A stretch of DNA of 64,000 bases from an uncultured Pelagibacteraceae bacterium (GTDB taxonomy: Bacteria > Pseudomonadota > Alphaproteobacteria > Pelagibacterales > Pelagibacteraceae). The notes beneath the pieces were generated by a model. The model was given only the letters and a program-made list of their open reading frames with translations, was not told the origin of the DNA and did no database searches. A program made the translations under genes and the position numbers. Where the stretch lies: contig CACFEW010000002.1 in assembly GCA_902565385.1 (NCBI GenBank), positions 1 to 64,000 on the forward strand. The letters are read 5' to 3'. Of the stretch, positions 24,301 through 31,235 are shown piece after piece. Numbering within the stretch: position 1 is the stretch's first letter; each line of letters opens with the position of its first letter.

Positions 24301-26396
24301 GCTGGGTCGTTTGCTTTTATTGTTGGTACGCACTCTGCTGATCCATCAACATCGCACGAGCCAGCTTTTGCAAATCTATCAAATACTGGTTTTGCTTTAA
24401 CGTTGTCGTACGCTCCGCCATACGCCACAAACAATGTTCTCACAGAATGTTCAGTTCTTAACTCTTTAATGTTTGGTATTGAACGATCCTCGTTGAACAT
24501 ATGTCCATCACTTATAACTATTACATAATGTTGCTGACACGGTCGCCGATCATTAATTACTGGGGTTTTTCCATCTAAATTTGTATAGTAACCATAAGCA
24601 AGATCTGCAAAAGCATCAGTGTCTGTGGCATAAGCCATTTCTAAATCAGCAAGGACTTCTGGTATTTCTCTATATCCATTCTTATGTACTGCAACATTAA
24701 GACAGGAGTGTTTAGTGCACATACCTGATGTTCCCTCAGGATGCTCACCTTTCCAGGGAACGCCGGTCTCTTGTGGACCAGCAGTTGGTCCAGTGTCTTC
24801 TCTGTAGTAATAACAACTCCCCGATTTTATTTTGGTAACTGGATGTTGATTTTTGTGGCAATATCTTTGAGAAGGTCTATCATTCCCGGACATATCACCT
24901 TCTCCACCGTTCCAATGTCCAAAACCAAAATTTGCACCTGCCTGAAGTGAACTATCAGAAATAATTTCGAGAATTGCTTCTTTAGCTCCTTGAAATCGTG
25001 TTGTTTTGCCTCCACCATATTGCGCTTGCCAACTTGTATCTTTATTTTCAGCAGTGAATTTATCTTCATCAAATAATTGAATAGTTCCATTTCTATTTCC
25101 AACTAGTATGGTGGACGAACTTACCCATAAATTTGCAGCGATTTTGCTACTACTTGTTCTTCCTGGTTCATCAAAGCTTACATCGCTAGCGGCGACAGTG
25201 CCAGCTGTACCCTCAGTTTTAATTCCCTTTTTACCAGCTGTCACTAAAACTTCATATTCAGCATTTGGAATATCTAGTCTTACTTTTTGCAAGGTATGAG
25301 TAAATTTATCAGTTATATAAATTATATCGTTATCATCAGAGGAAGCTCTTATCGAATATATAGTGTTTAACCCCCTGTCTTCAGTTGTAGTTTTATTATT
25401 TTCTTTATTTCTCATAACTTCGTTTTCAGGACTTATTGTGGCAAGTTCTCCTCCCCCCTGTGCAATAGGCACTGGGCACCATAAGTTATTGCCCTGATTT
25501 TCACCCTTAAAAGTCCATAAATTACCTTTTCTTGAAAAATGAAAGTAATCTCCATTTTTGCTGACAGTCATGTCCAGTGACATATCTTTTTTTGTTGTGT
25601 TAAAAAGGTTTCCTGAATTATCTGGACCATCTTCATTATTTCGTGGTTCTCCAAAGCCCCTATGAAGATCACAATGAATTTGTGCTCCATTATAGTCTGA
25701 ACCATTAGCACCTAAATTTTTTACCAACATATAACCGAGTTGTTGTTTTTTTGATGCAGGTCTATTCTTATAAGCTCTTCCAAATGCAAACAATATATCC
25801 TCATCTCCAATCCTTCTAATCTCTAGTGTTTTAAACATATCAATATCTGTTTGAAGCACAGCCTTACATGTTCCATCACTATTGATGCCAACTATATGTC
25901 CTGTAGCTTGTGATCCAAACCAAACTATATCAGCCGAGGAAACAGCCCCCGAAGCAGTATTGTTTGACTCTGAATTTATTTTTTTTTTTTGATTATTATT
26001 TCCACTATGAGGGAAATTATCGCAAGTATTGTCTTTTCGTTTGCCATTAAAATTAATGTTACCATTGGCAAATGAGGTATCTTTTTTACTTTCAGCAGTT
26101 AAAATTTTGACAGCACCATCTCCTTTCTCACCAACAATTAAGTTTCCATCAGATAATTCGACTGCCCAATCTACACCCGAAAGTCCTAAATATGTTCCAC
26201 CTGTTACTGGATTTTTCATACTTAATGAACTATCTAATAAGAATAATATGTTAGCTGGAACATCCCCCTCACCAGATCCTGGTGGAATAGGTTTTGAATA
26301 ACTTTGAGGAAATGTAATTAAGATAGCTAAGAAAATAAAAATATTTATTTTTATAAAATAAAAAATATCTTTAATATTTAATTTTTTAATTTTCAT
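21309..26396 (-). CDS. pilY1: PilY1-type pilus tip/biogenesis factor with interrupted vWA domain
   Basis: About 1,695 residues from the ATG at 26396; an ATG at 26402 and a more distal start at 26432 are alternatives. A signal segment precedes NILFLLDSSLSM (about 49-60), the first strand and MIDAS DxSxS of a vWA domain. A ~390-residue propeller-like insert with NHL-type repeats (VDWAVELSDGNLIVGEKGDGAVKI) separates this from the rest of the vWA (TRFQGAKEAILEIISD from about 466; YVIVISDGHMF). The C-terminal half is the Neisseria PilC/PilY1 beta-propeller (LIYAGSNGGMLHAF, VYINDMEGKITKI), and the end RSYRKSWRENF is typical of the family. It is last in the minor-pilin operon. Confidence 0.9.
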   Translation of the reverse strand: MKIKKLNIKDIFYFIKINIFIFLAILITFPQSYSKPIPPGSGEGDVPANILFLLDSSLSMKNPVTGGTYLGLSGVDWAVELSDGNLIVGEKGDGAVKILTAESKKDTSFANGNINFNGKRKDNTCDNFPHSGNNNQKKKINSESNNTASGAVSSADIVWFGSQATGHIVGINSDGTCKAVLQTDIDMFKTLEIRRIGDEDILFAFGRAYKNRPASKKQQLGYMLVKNLGANGSDYNGAQIHCDLHRGFGEPRNNEDGPDNSGNLFNTTKKDMSLDMTVSKNGDYFHFSRKGNLWTFKGENQGNNLWCPVPIAQGGGELATISPENEVMRNKENNKTTTEDRGLNTIYSIRASSDDNDIIYITDKFTHTLQKVRLDIPNAEYEVLVTAGKKGIKTEGTAGTVAASDVSFDEPGRTSSSKIAANLWVSSSTILVGNRNGTIQLFDEDKFTAENKDTSWQAQYGGGKTTRFQGAKEAILEIISDSSLQAGANFGFGHWNGGEGDMSGNDRPSQRYCHKNQHPVTKIKSGSCYYYREDTGPTAGPQETGVPWKGEHPEGTSGMCTKHSCLNVAVHKNGYREIPEVLADLEMAYATDTDAFADLAYGYYTNLDGKTPVINDRRPCQQHYVIVISDGHMFNEDRSIPNIKELRTEHSVRTLFVAYGGAYDNVKAKPVFDRFAKAGSCDVDGSAECVPTIKANDPAELKAELDTRIRQIIADRLSFSAPSITASIQEGGAIYQAQFNYEPNGEWRGNLIRKAIRPADDPDDPGGVADSPTYSDRNGKNWNAGDELVNLGSNSRNIWTALDVDQSPEANYVSNWNNWNETLYQEINSLFEETGNIVLDYHNTSSTCKNESGVQDGTIDDQKGIINFLRGKDYFDYNGGCNITEDRGSILADIYHSQLVEVGPPGANTLFTSNNQEAYWRSSKGYAQFKRDKNNRPRLIYAGSNGGMLHAFRASNGREEWAFVPPMVVPHLPLLVNTSMDGAFKKTIKAGGSNAIFGVDGSPVVHDVFIKGLNETGTAYETTKSWRTLLMIPFGRGGPGFSVLDVTNPTIVKGETNADGSIKIDESTGNVTGGGSGPLHMFTIYNDTYNNRVIRVDHNGVLNRFEYQDGAFSLQDSLEAEQAINNHSKATADDNDSDTDFTNRDNINACESDDDFDPNFRTAGDKSCYKGKTFTFSNVTLPAGSYDATTGVLKDGALVVSENSSGDYSTLQFGPTGVVTGKFNMDSGNPRLTITFSSDKILNAGTGPELSSKIRFASSCEGSGVSEAKFDYSQLGETWSTPRILRVPKFDPSTGKSTGTLDNDRYVAVMGAGYPSSSKCSGSAMFFVDLEGGADVSAESDDIGTALEHEAGKLYGTEILGGPLKIVDSDPDGKKLGLSGTYPTNASPVKNAITAAPVVITADAVGNAPWRGGLVYINDMEGKITKINLTSDKKLFDQQVIMNLKANDTNKRLSFFEMDGAIGSSTGNFWLFGGTGDFNRISEIDDGMSLMDNIVYGIRDFDFPYFVPHPTYPLPISGEADFVSKSMEALEAEAGVPTIEDMDLCIDTTGTNAPTCSLTSSKIGWRYHLGNADGLPTGETENLFRKASAAPTVYRGKVYYPIYEPDKFNNCSLGTAYVCAYDDECGYLDSLHIDSSVQAGNCYEVGAGILSKLVVFGSRLFANLAGPSEQSETLVEILASDKQFRSYRKSWRENF

Positions 26397-26904
26397 ATTC
26401 ATCAACCAGTAATACGTAAGAGTATTGTTCACTTGTTACAGCAATACCCTCTTGTGTGGGTCTATTTTCTCTTTCCCAATAATAATAAAATATTTGTTTA
26501 GGTCCAATATTCCATATTTTGTATCCTGGCCATTCTTCACTATTGATATTAAAATCACCAAAATTTGCTTTAACAAAATTTCTTAGAAGACCTTGTTTAG
26601 ACGCTCTGTTATTCCTATTATTTTGAACTACTATTTCAACTGCACCAATAATACCATCCATCGTAAGATATGCTTTAACTAATGTTGAATCAAAATCAAT
26701 ATCTTCACAAAAGGCAGTGGTTTGTGATTCAAAAATTGTTACAGAGTCATTTGGATCAATGTCCTCTTCCTCAAATGAGCTTAGGAACTCTAATGTCGAT
26801 GCGTTTTCTCCAATTTCAACACCCAATAAATCACAAGCTTGGATAGATTTAAACGTTACTAAATTAAATAAGATTATGAGAATTAAAATTTTTAATTTTT
26901 TCAT
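26386..26904 (-). CDS. Secreted protein of unknown function in the minor-pilin operon
   Basis: 172 residues with a signal peptide (LKILILIILFNLVTFKSIQA) followed directly by CDLLGVEIGENAS. The mature part has two further motifs: DSVTIFESQTTAFCEDIDFD and AYLTMDGIIGAVEIVVQNN. Its last codons overlap the pilY1 start by 11 bases, so it is co-translated with that protein. Two cysteines (the first mature residue region and AFCED) might form a disulfide. I do not recognise the family. Position between pilX and pilY1 suggests a periplasmic partner or chaperone of PilY1. Confidence 0.75.
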   Translation of the reverse strand: MKKLKILILIILFNLVTFKSIQACDLLGVEIGENASTLEFLSSFEEEDIDPNDSVTIFESQTTAFCEDIDFDSTLVKAYLTMDGIIGAVEIVVQNNRNNRASKQGLLRNFVKANFGDFNINSEEWPGYKIWNIGPKQIFYYYWERENRPTQEGIAVTSEQYSYVLLVDEYEN

Positions 26905-26960
26905 TTTTGTTAATAAAATAAGTTTTTTTTAAAAATAATTCTACTGTTCATAAATGTCTA

Positions 26961-27647
26961 TTAACCTGGTAATACAATAACACTTTCTAAAGGAATAACG
27001 ACATCATCAGCTTGAAATATCCCACAAGCATATATTCTATATGCAGTTCCCTCTTTTACTATATCGACAGAAGTACTGGCTATACTAGAGCCAGACTCCG
27101 TAAAAGGAGCTTTTCCTATATCGACCATAAAATATTCATAGGTATAATTTTTTAAAACTTTTTTCTCTCTTTCGATTTCTTTTGCACTTGCCTCACTAGC
27201 AGAGAGATTGCTCAATATTGGTTCAATTAAATTATAAAAACTTACACCTTTAATATGCTTAACCACTAACATAGTCTCTGAAGGGTTACTTGCATCTGTA
27301 CCGAACTTTGTAATATTTCTAAAACTTTTATAGCATGGCGTGGATGTATCAGGCACAGCCGAATTAGTTGGAGGAATACCTTTAGTAGTTGATCTTTCAT
27401 ATGAAACCACTCCCTCTTTCTCAACTTTTACCCAATCTCCCATAAAATAATTAACCAAGTCTTTTTCAGCCTCAAGCAGTCCAGTCTCAGCAACATAAAA
27501 TGCTTGTTGATACTCATCGCTACTATTATTTGATTTATGATCAGTTGATGAAATAACAACTAGAGAGCCTCCCATCAATGACATAACCATCAATAAAACT
27601 AAAGACAATACTAAAGCAAAACCATTTTTTTTTTTTCTTTTTATCAT
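26961..27647 (-). CDS. pilX: PilX-type minor pilin/assembly protein
   Basis: 228 residues. The N-terminus MIKRKKKNGFALVLSLVLLMVMSLMGGSLVVISSTDHKSN matches the PilX_N signature: a basic leader, G/F cleavage-like site, hydrophobic helix without Glu5, and the downstream QQAFYVAETGLLEAE block. The rest is a soluble domain of about 170 residues with little recognisable sequence. It overlaps pilW by four bases (ATGA). PilX proteins join PilV, PilW and FimT in the priming complex carrying PilY1 at the pilus tip. Confidence 0.85.
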   Translation of the reverse strand: MIKRKKKNGFALVLSLVLLMVMSLMGGSLVVISSTDHKSNNSSDEYQQAFYVAETGLLEAEKDLVNYFMGDWVKVEKEGVVSYERSTTKGIPPTNSAVPDTSTPCYKSFRNITKFGTDASNPSETMLVVKHIKGVSFYNLIEPILSNLSASEASAKEIEREKKVLKNYTYEYFMVDIGKAPFTESGSSIASTSVDIVKEGTAYRIYACGIFQADDVVIPLESVIVLPG

Positions 27648-28582
27648 TCAATCCCTATATTTCTGACAGTTACACTAGAAACTGTAGAGTCTCTTAAAAA
27701 TTTGTCTTTATATTGAGCTGCAGCTTTATCTGATCCAAGACCCAAAACTAATCTCGGTTTATCATCTGTACCAACTGTTCGATAAAAATTTTTTTTTGAT
27801 CTAAAGCTTAGTCTTAAGTCAATTCGAGCAATCCTATAAAGATCAACACTACTAATATTATCTGGACGAGGATATGTTTGCGTTTCAGTATTGAAAAGAT
27901 GCTTGCCATTTTCATCAAATAACAGAAATTCCATATCAACTAAATGTGATCTGACTAATTGGTCTTTGTAACACTCTGCGCAAGTACTGATCCATGCGCC
28001 TCTCTCATATTCATCATTTTTTACCCAACTTTCTTTTGCTTTATATATTCCGTAATATTTATCATTTTCATTTTTTGACATTGGCAATGCATAATATGTT
28101 AGTCTATATTTTTTATATTTCTGATCATCTGCTTTAACAAAATCTCCATATACAATTCGGATTTGATCACAACACTGATCAGGATGATTTTGGTGTCTTG
28201 TGGGGGGTTCAGATGTTCCGTCAGCGTTATCTGCTGTAGAATAACCTAATGTATCTTTAAAAACTATTATGGGATCATGACTATCATCGACTGTTCTGTC
28301 ACTTTCAGAACCTGATATATGTTCTAGATCATGAAACTGCTCTATACCTTCATCATTTGCACCGTAATAATATTTAAAACCTGCTAATCTTATGTCTTTA
28401 ATAATCATACCAACTATATCTCTAGATGATCTACTTACTTTAGCTTTATCAGTTACCTGATTGTAACTATTGTTTACAACTGAGTAACTTGCAAACATAG
28501 CACCCATCATCAATGCTGTTATTGCTACACCGATTAAAATTTCTATTAATGTTAAACCTTTTATATTTTTTTTATTCATCAT
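27644..28582 (-). CDS. pilW: PilW-type minor pilin
   Basis: 312 residues. Leader MMNKKNIKG, then LTLIEILIGVAITALMMGAMFASYSVVNNSY with Glu5 of the mature protein, followed by the PilW-typical KVSRSSRDIVGMIIKDIRLAGF stretch. The remainder is a large globular domain with several cysteines (QCCDQ, CAECYK). It overlaps both pilV and pilX by four bases, so the three minor pilins are tightly coupled in translation. Processing by PilD is expected. Confidence 0.87.
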   Translation of the reverse strand: MMNKKNIKGLTLIEILIGVAITALMMGAMFASYSVVNNSYNQVTDKAKVSRSSRDIVGMIIKDIRLAGFKYYYGANDEGIEQFHDLEHISGSESDRTVDDSHDPIIVFKDTLGYSTADNADGTSEPPTRHQNHPDQCCDQIRIVYGDFVKADDQKYKKYRLTYYALPMSKNENDKYYGIYKAKESWVKNDEYERGAWISTCAECYKDQLVRSHLVDMEFLLFDENGKHLFNTETQTYPRPDNISSVDLYRIARIDLRLSFRSKKNFYRTVGTDDKPRLVLGLGSDKAAAQYKDKFLRDSTVSSVTVRNIGIE

Positions 28583-29277
28583 CTTTTAAAGATATAATCT
28601 GCTTGAAAATATAAAAATTTCCTCTTTTTTCCTCCACTAGTATTTATTTGAACTCTACCAATGTATAATTCATCATTAACTGTAGCATTCGGAGGCGCCA
28701 AACAACCTGTGCCGGAATCACATATCTTATATACTTTGACAGATTTAATATCTTTATTATTTTGGCATTTTAAATATCTATCTTCTCCGATGATTTGATT
28801 CCATCGTGATACTTTATTCTCTGGTGAACCTAAATTCACATTTGAATTTAAATAAACACTTTCAATATCAGCTTTTTTTAAAAATTTGCCTTTGTTTGCA
28901 CTACAAACTGCATTTGCTTGTCCTGCAGTCCATCCTGTGCTCTCTAACCACTGAGGAAATTTTACTTTACTTGCTCTTGAGCCATCAGGGTTCACTGGCT
29001 CACCATATTCATTTATTGCAATTGTATTTCTATCTGGATTTGTATTCATCAGTGAGTCTCTAGAACCTAAAATATCTTCAGCAATCATAGTTGTGATATA
29101 ATTAATTTTAGTTCTTTCAGCAGAAACATTAATAGAATTAACAGAAAAATTAACCAATTGAAAAACAGCTATAAATCCTATGCCAACGATTGCAGTAGAA
29201 ATTAATGCCTCTAATAAAGTAAGGCCTTTTTCTTTGTAGTTTTTAATTATTCTATTTGTTTTATTTATATTTTTCAT
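28579..29277 (-). CDS. pilV: PilV-type minor pilin
   Basis: 232 residues. After a longer basic leader (MKNINKTNRIIKNYKEKG) comes the mature start LTLLEALISTAIVGIGFIAVFQLVNFSVNS, with Glu5 and the short Ala/Gly-rich helix typical of PilV. The globular part contains the cysteine pairs CSANKGK, CQNNK and KICDSGTGC, suggesting disulfides. It sits between the fimT-like and pilW genes and overlaps the latter by four bases. Confidence 0.85.
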   Translation of the reverse strand: MKNINKTNRIIKNYKEKGLTLLEALISTAIVGIGFIAVFQLVNFSVNSINVSAERTKINYITTMIAEDILGSRDSLMNTNPDRNTIAINEYGEPVNPDGSRASKVKFPQWLESTGWTAGQANAVCSANKGKFLKKADIESVYLNSNVNLGSPENKVSRWNQIIGEDRYLKCQNNKDIKSVKVYKICDSGTGCLAPPNATVNDELYIGRVQINTSGGKKRKFLYFQADYIFKR

Positions 29278-29297
29278 CTTACATACTAATTCTAAAA

Positions 29298-30083
29298 TTA
29301 ATTTAATTTCTGCATTTCAACATTACCAAATCTACCCCATTTAACTGAATAAAAATTTTTCTGACCTGCCTCAACACTACATGGTGTATCAGTACCATCA
29401 TTTTGGCACACAAATAATTCTTCAACAATTGTTACATCATCATTTGATGGGCAAGGACTGCCACTTTCAGCCTCACACCCCATAAGTTCGCTTTCCTCAT
29501 CTTTTGATGGATTTAAAAACATCCCACCAACAGCATAGTATGACCCATCGTTTGAGAAACAGACTGTGCCCTCTGACAAAGTAGTAACACCTGGAACTCC
29601 TAATGAAATTTTATCGTCAATTTCAATACTAGTTACTGTTAATTTCTTACTTTCTTCATCTGAAGAATTAATTGGATATCCCTGATCATTCCACATTAAT
29701 TGTCCATCGAATGTTAAGTTGGATTGACACCTTGTTTCAAAAACATGAAATGGTCTTTTTACATCACCTGTATATTTATTTCTTAAAAGTGTTGTAAAAT
29801 TTTCAGTTTCCATGCCATATGAAGATAAAAACCATTTTTGTGAATCTTCACCTATACCTTTATGAACTCTAAAAAGTACAAAAGAGTAATGCCCTCTTTG
29901 AACTTGTGAAAAAATACTTTGGATCACTGATCCTGATTCTACAGCTACAGCTTTTACCATTCTATCACTTCTCCATTTTTGAAAAGGTAAAAATGCTAGT
30001 GAACTCACTAATCCTATTATCAATACAACAACAAGTAATTCTAATAATGAAAAGCCTTTAATTTTCTTTTGCTGAATTTGCAT
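29298..30083 (-). CDS. FimT/GspH-type minor prepilin
   Basis: 261 residues. Leader MQIQQKKIKG and mature FSLLELLVVVLIIGLVSSLAFLPFQKW, a Glu5-containing class III pilin start. The length is above the ~170 residues usual for FimT, owing to an extended globular region with several cysteines (TRCQS, VCFSND, MGCEAES, FVCQND, CSVEAG). Its start overlaps the end of pilT by 26 bases. Position at the head of pilV-pilW-pilX matches FimT/MshC. Which minor pilin it equals functionally is not certain. Confidence 0.82.
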   Translation of the reverse strand: MQIQQKKIKGFSLLELLVVVLIIGLVSSLAFLPFQKWRSDRMVKAVAVESGSVIQSIFSQVQRGHYSFVLFRVHKGIGEDSQKWFLSSYGMETENFTTLLRNKYTGDVKRPFHVFETRCQSNLTFDGQLMWNDQGYPINSSDEESKKLTVTSIEIDDKISLGVPGVTTLSEGTVCFSNDGSYYAVGGMFLNPSKDEESELMGCEAESGSPCPSNDDVTIVEELFVCQNDGTDTPCSVEAGQKNFYSVKWGRFGNVEMQKLN

Positions 30084-31071
30084 CTATTTTTCCTGCTTGT
30101 GCTAGATTTTCTAATGACTTGGACATCGTTATCATTCCATCTTTGACTGCAGTCTGCATGATGCTTGGTATTTGGTGTATCTTTGCCTCTCGAATTAAGT
30201 TTTGAATTGGAGCATTACATTTCATGACTTCAAAAGCACCTACTCGACCTAGTCCGTCCTTTGTTTTAAGTAATCTTTGGGTCACTACCATTTTAAGTGA
30301 TGTTGATAATTGTGCTCTTATCTGAGCTTGTTGCTCTGGAGGAAATACGTCAATAATTCTGTTAATTGTATTGGGTGCTCCACTAGTATGAAGTGTTCCA
30401 AATACTAAATGTCCAGTTTCTGCAGCAGTTAAAGCTAAGCTTACGGTTTCTAAATCTCTCATCTCACCTACTAATATAACATCAGGGTCTTCTCTAAGAG
30501 CAGCTTTTAATGCACTTGCAAATGTTTGGGTTTGTTTTCCAACTTCTCTATGCGAGACTATACTTTTTTGGTCAGCATGAATAAATTCTACTGGATCCTC
30601 TACAGTAATAATATTAGCAGTTCTTGTTTTATTGATTTCATTTACAATTGCAGCCAGGGTAGTTGATTTTCCCGATCCAGTTGGTCCAGTAACTAATACT
30701 AATCCTTTATGCATATCAATTATGTCATAAAGAACATCTGGCAAATCGAATTGGCCCATCTCTGGTATTTTACTTTCTACACGTCTTAATACCGCTGCTG
30801 GACCATTCAAAGTTTTATAAAAATTAGCCCTAAATCTTAATCCACTTATAGTAACAGCAGAGTCTAATTCGTGAGTGTCTTGAAATTTTTTGGTTTCATG
30901 CTCATTGCAATTCGTAGTCATCATGTCGATGAGATCCTGCGGTTTAACCACAACATCTTTGACCATTACGATTTCTCCAGTTTGTCTATATGCTAATGGT
31001 GATCCTGATCTGATATGAAAATCTGAAATTTTTTTATTATTTTTTGCTAATTCTTCTAATTTATCAAACAT
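30058..31071 (-). CDS. pilT: Pilus retraction ATPase PilT
   Basis: About 337 residues from the ATG at 31071 (MFDKLEELAKNNKKISDFHIRSGSP, aligned with the usual PilT start); a TTG 12 codons earlier is possible but less family-like. Walker A is GPTGSGKST, the Asp box is ITVEDPVEFIH, Walker B DVILVGEMRD and the His box TGHLVFGTLHTSGAPNTINRIIDVFPP are typical. It lacks the tetracysteine zinc site of PilB. A PilT implies retractile pili, so twitching-, uptake- or adhesion-type function is mechanically possible. It is the first gene of the minor-pilin operon. Confidence 0.92.
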   Translation of the reverse strand: MFDKLEELAKNNKKISDFHIRSGSPLAYRQTGEIVMVKDVVVKPQDLIDMMTTNCNEHETKKFQDTHELDSAVTISGLRFRANFYKTLNGPAAVLRRVESKIPEMGQFDLPDVLYDIIDMHKGLVLVTGPTGSGKSTTLAAIVNEINKTRTANIITVEDPVEFIHADQKSIVSHREVGKQTQTFASALKAALREDPDVILVGEMRDLETVSLALTAAETGHLVFGTLHTSGAPNTINRIIDVFPPEQQAQIRAQLSTSLKMVVTQRLLKTKDGLGRVGAFEVMKCNAPIQNLIREAKIHQIPSIMQTAVKDGMITMSKSLENLAQAGKIDANSAKEN

Positions 31072-31235
31072 ACTATTATTTTTATCTAGAAATTTATTTA
31101 AAGACAAGATTATACTTTTTTATAGTTTCCCAAAGAACTTTATTGCTCAATATGGTTAAAAAAACTGAGAATTTTCAACAAATTTTAGGTGATAAGCATG
31201 ATGAAAATTTAGAAAAATTTATGTAAAAAACTCGG

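Noticed and set aside
31044..31226. A 60-codon ORF between pilT and the propeller protein
   Set aside because: The first half overlaps the pilT start region, the last 24 codons (from ATG 31152) have no clear Shine-Dalgarno, and no family is recognisable. It may just be leader DNA of 31236-33560.
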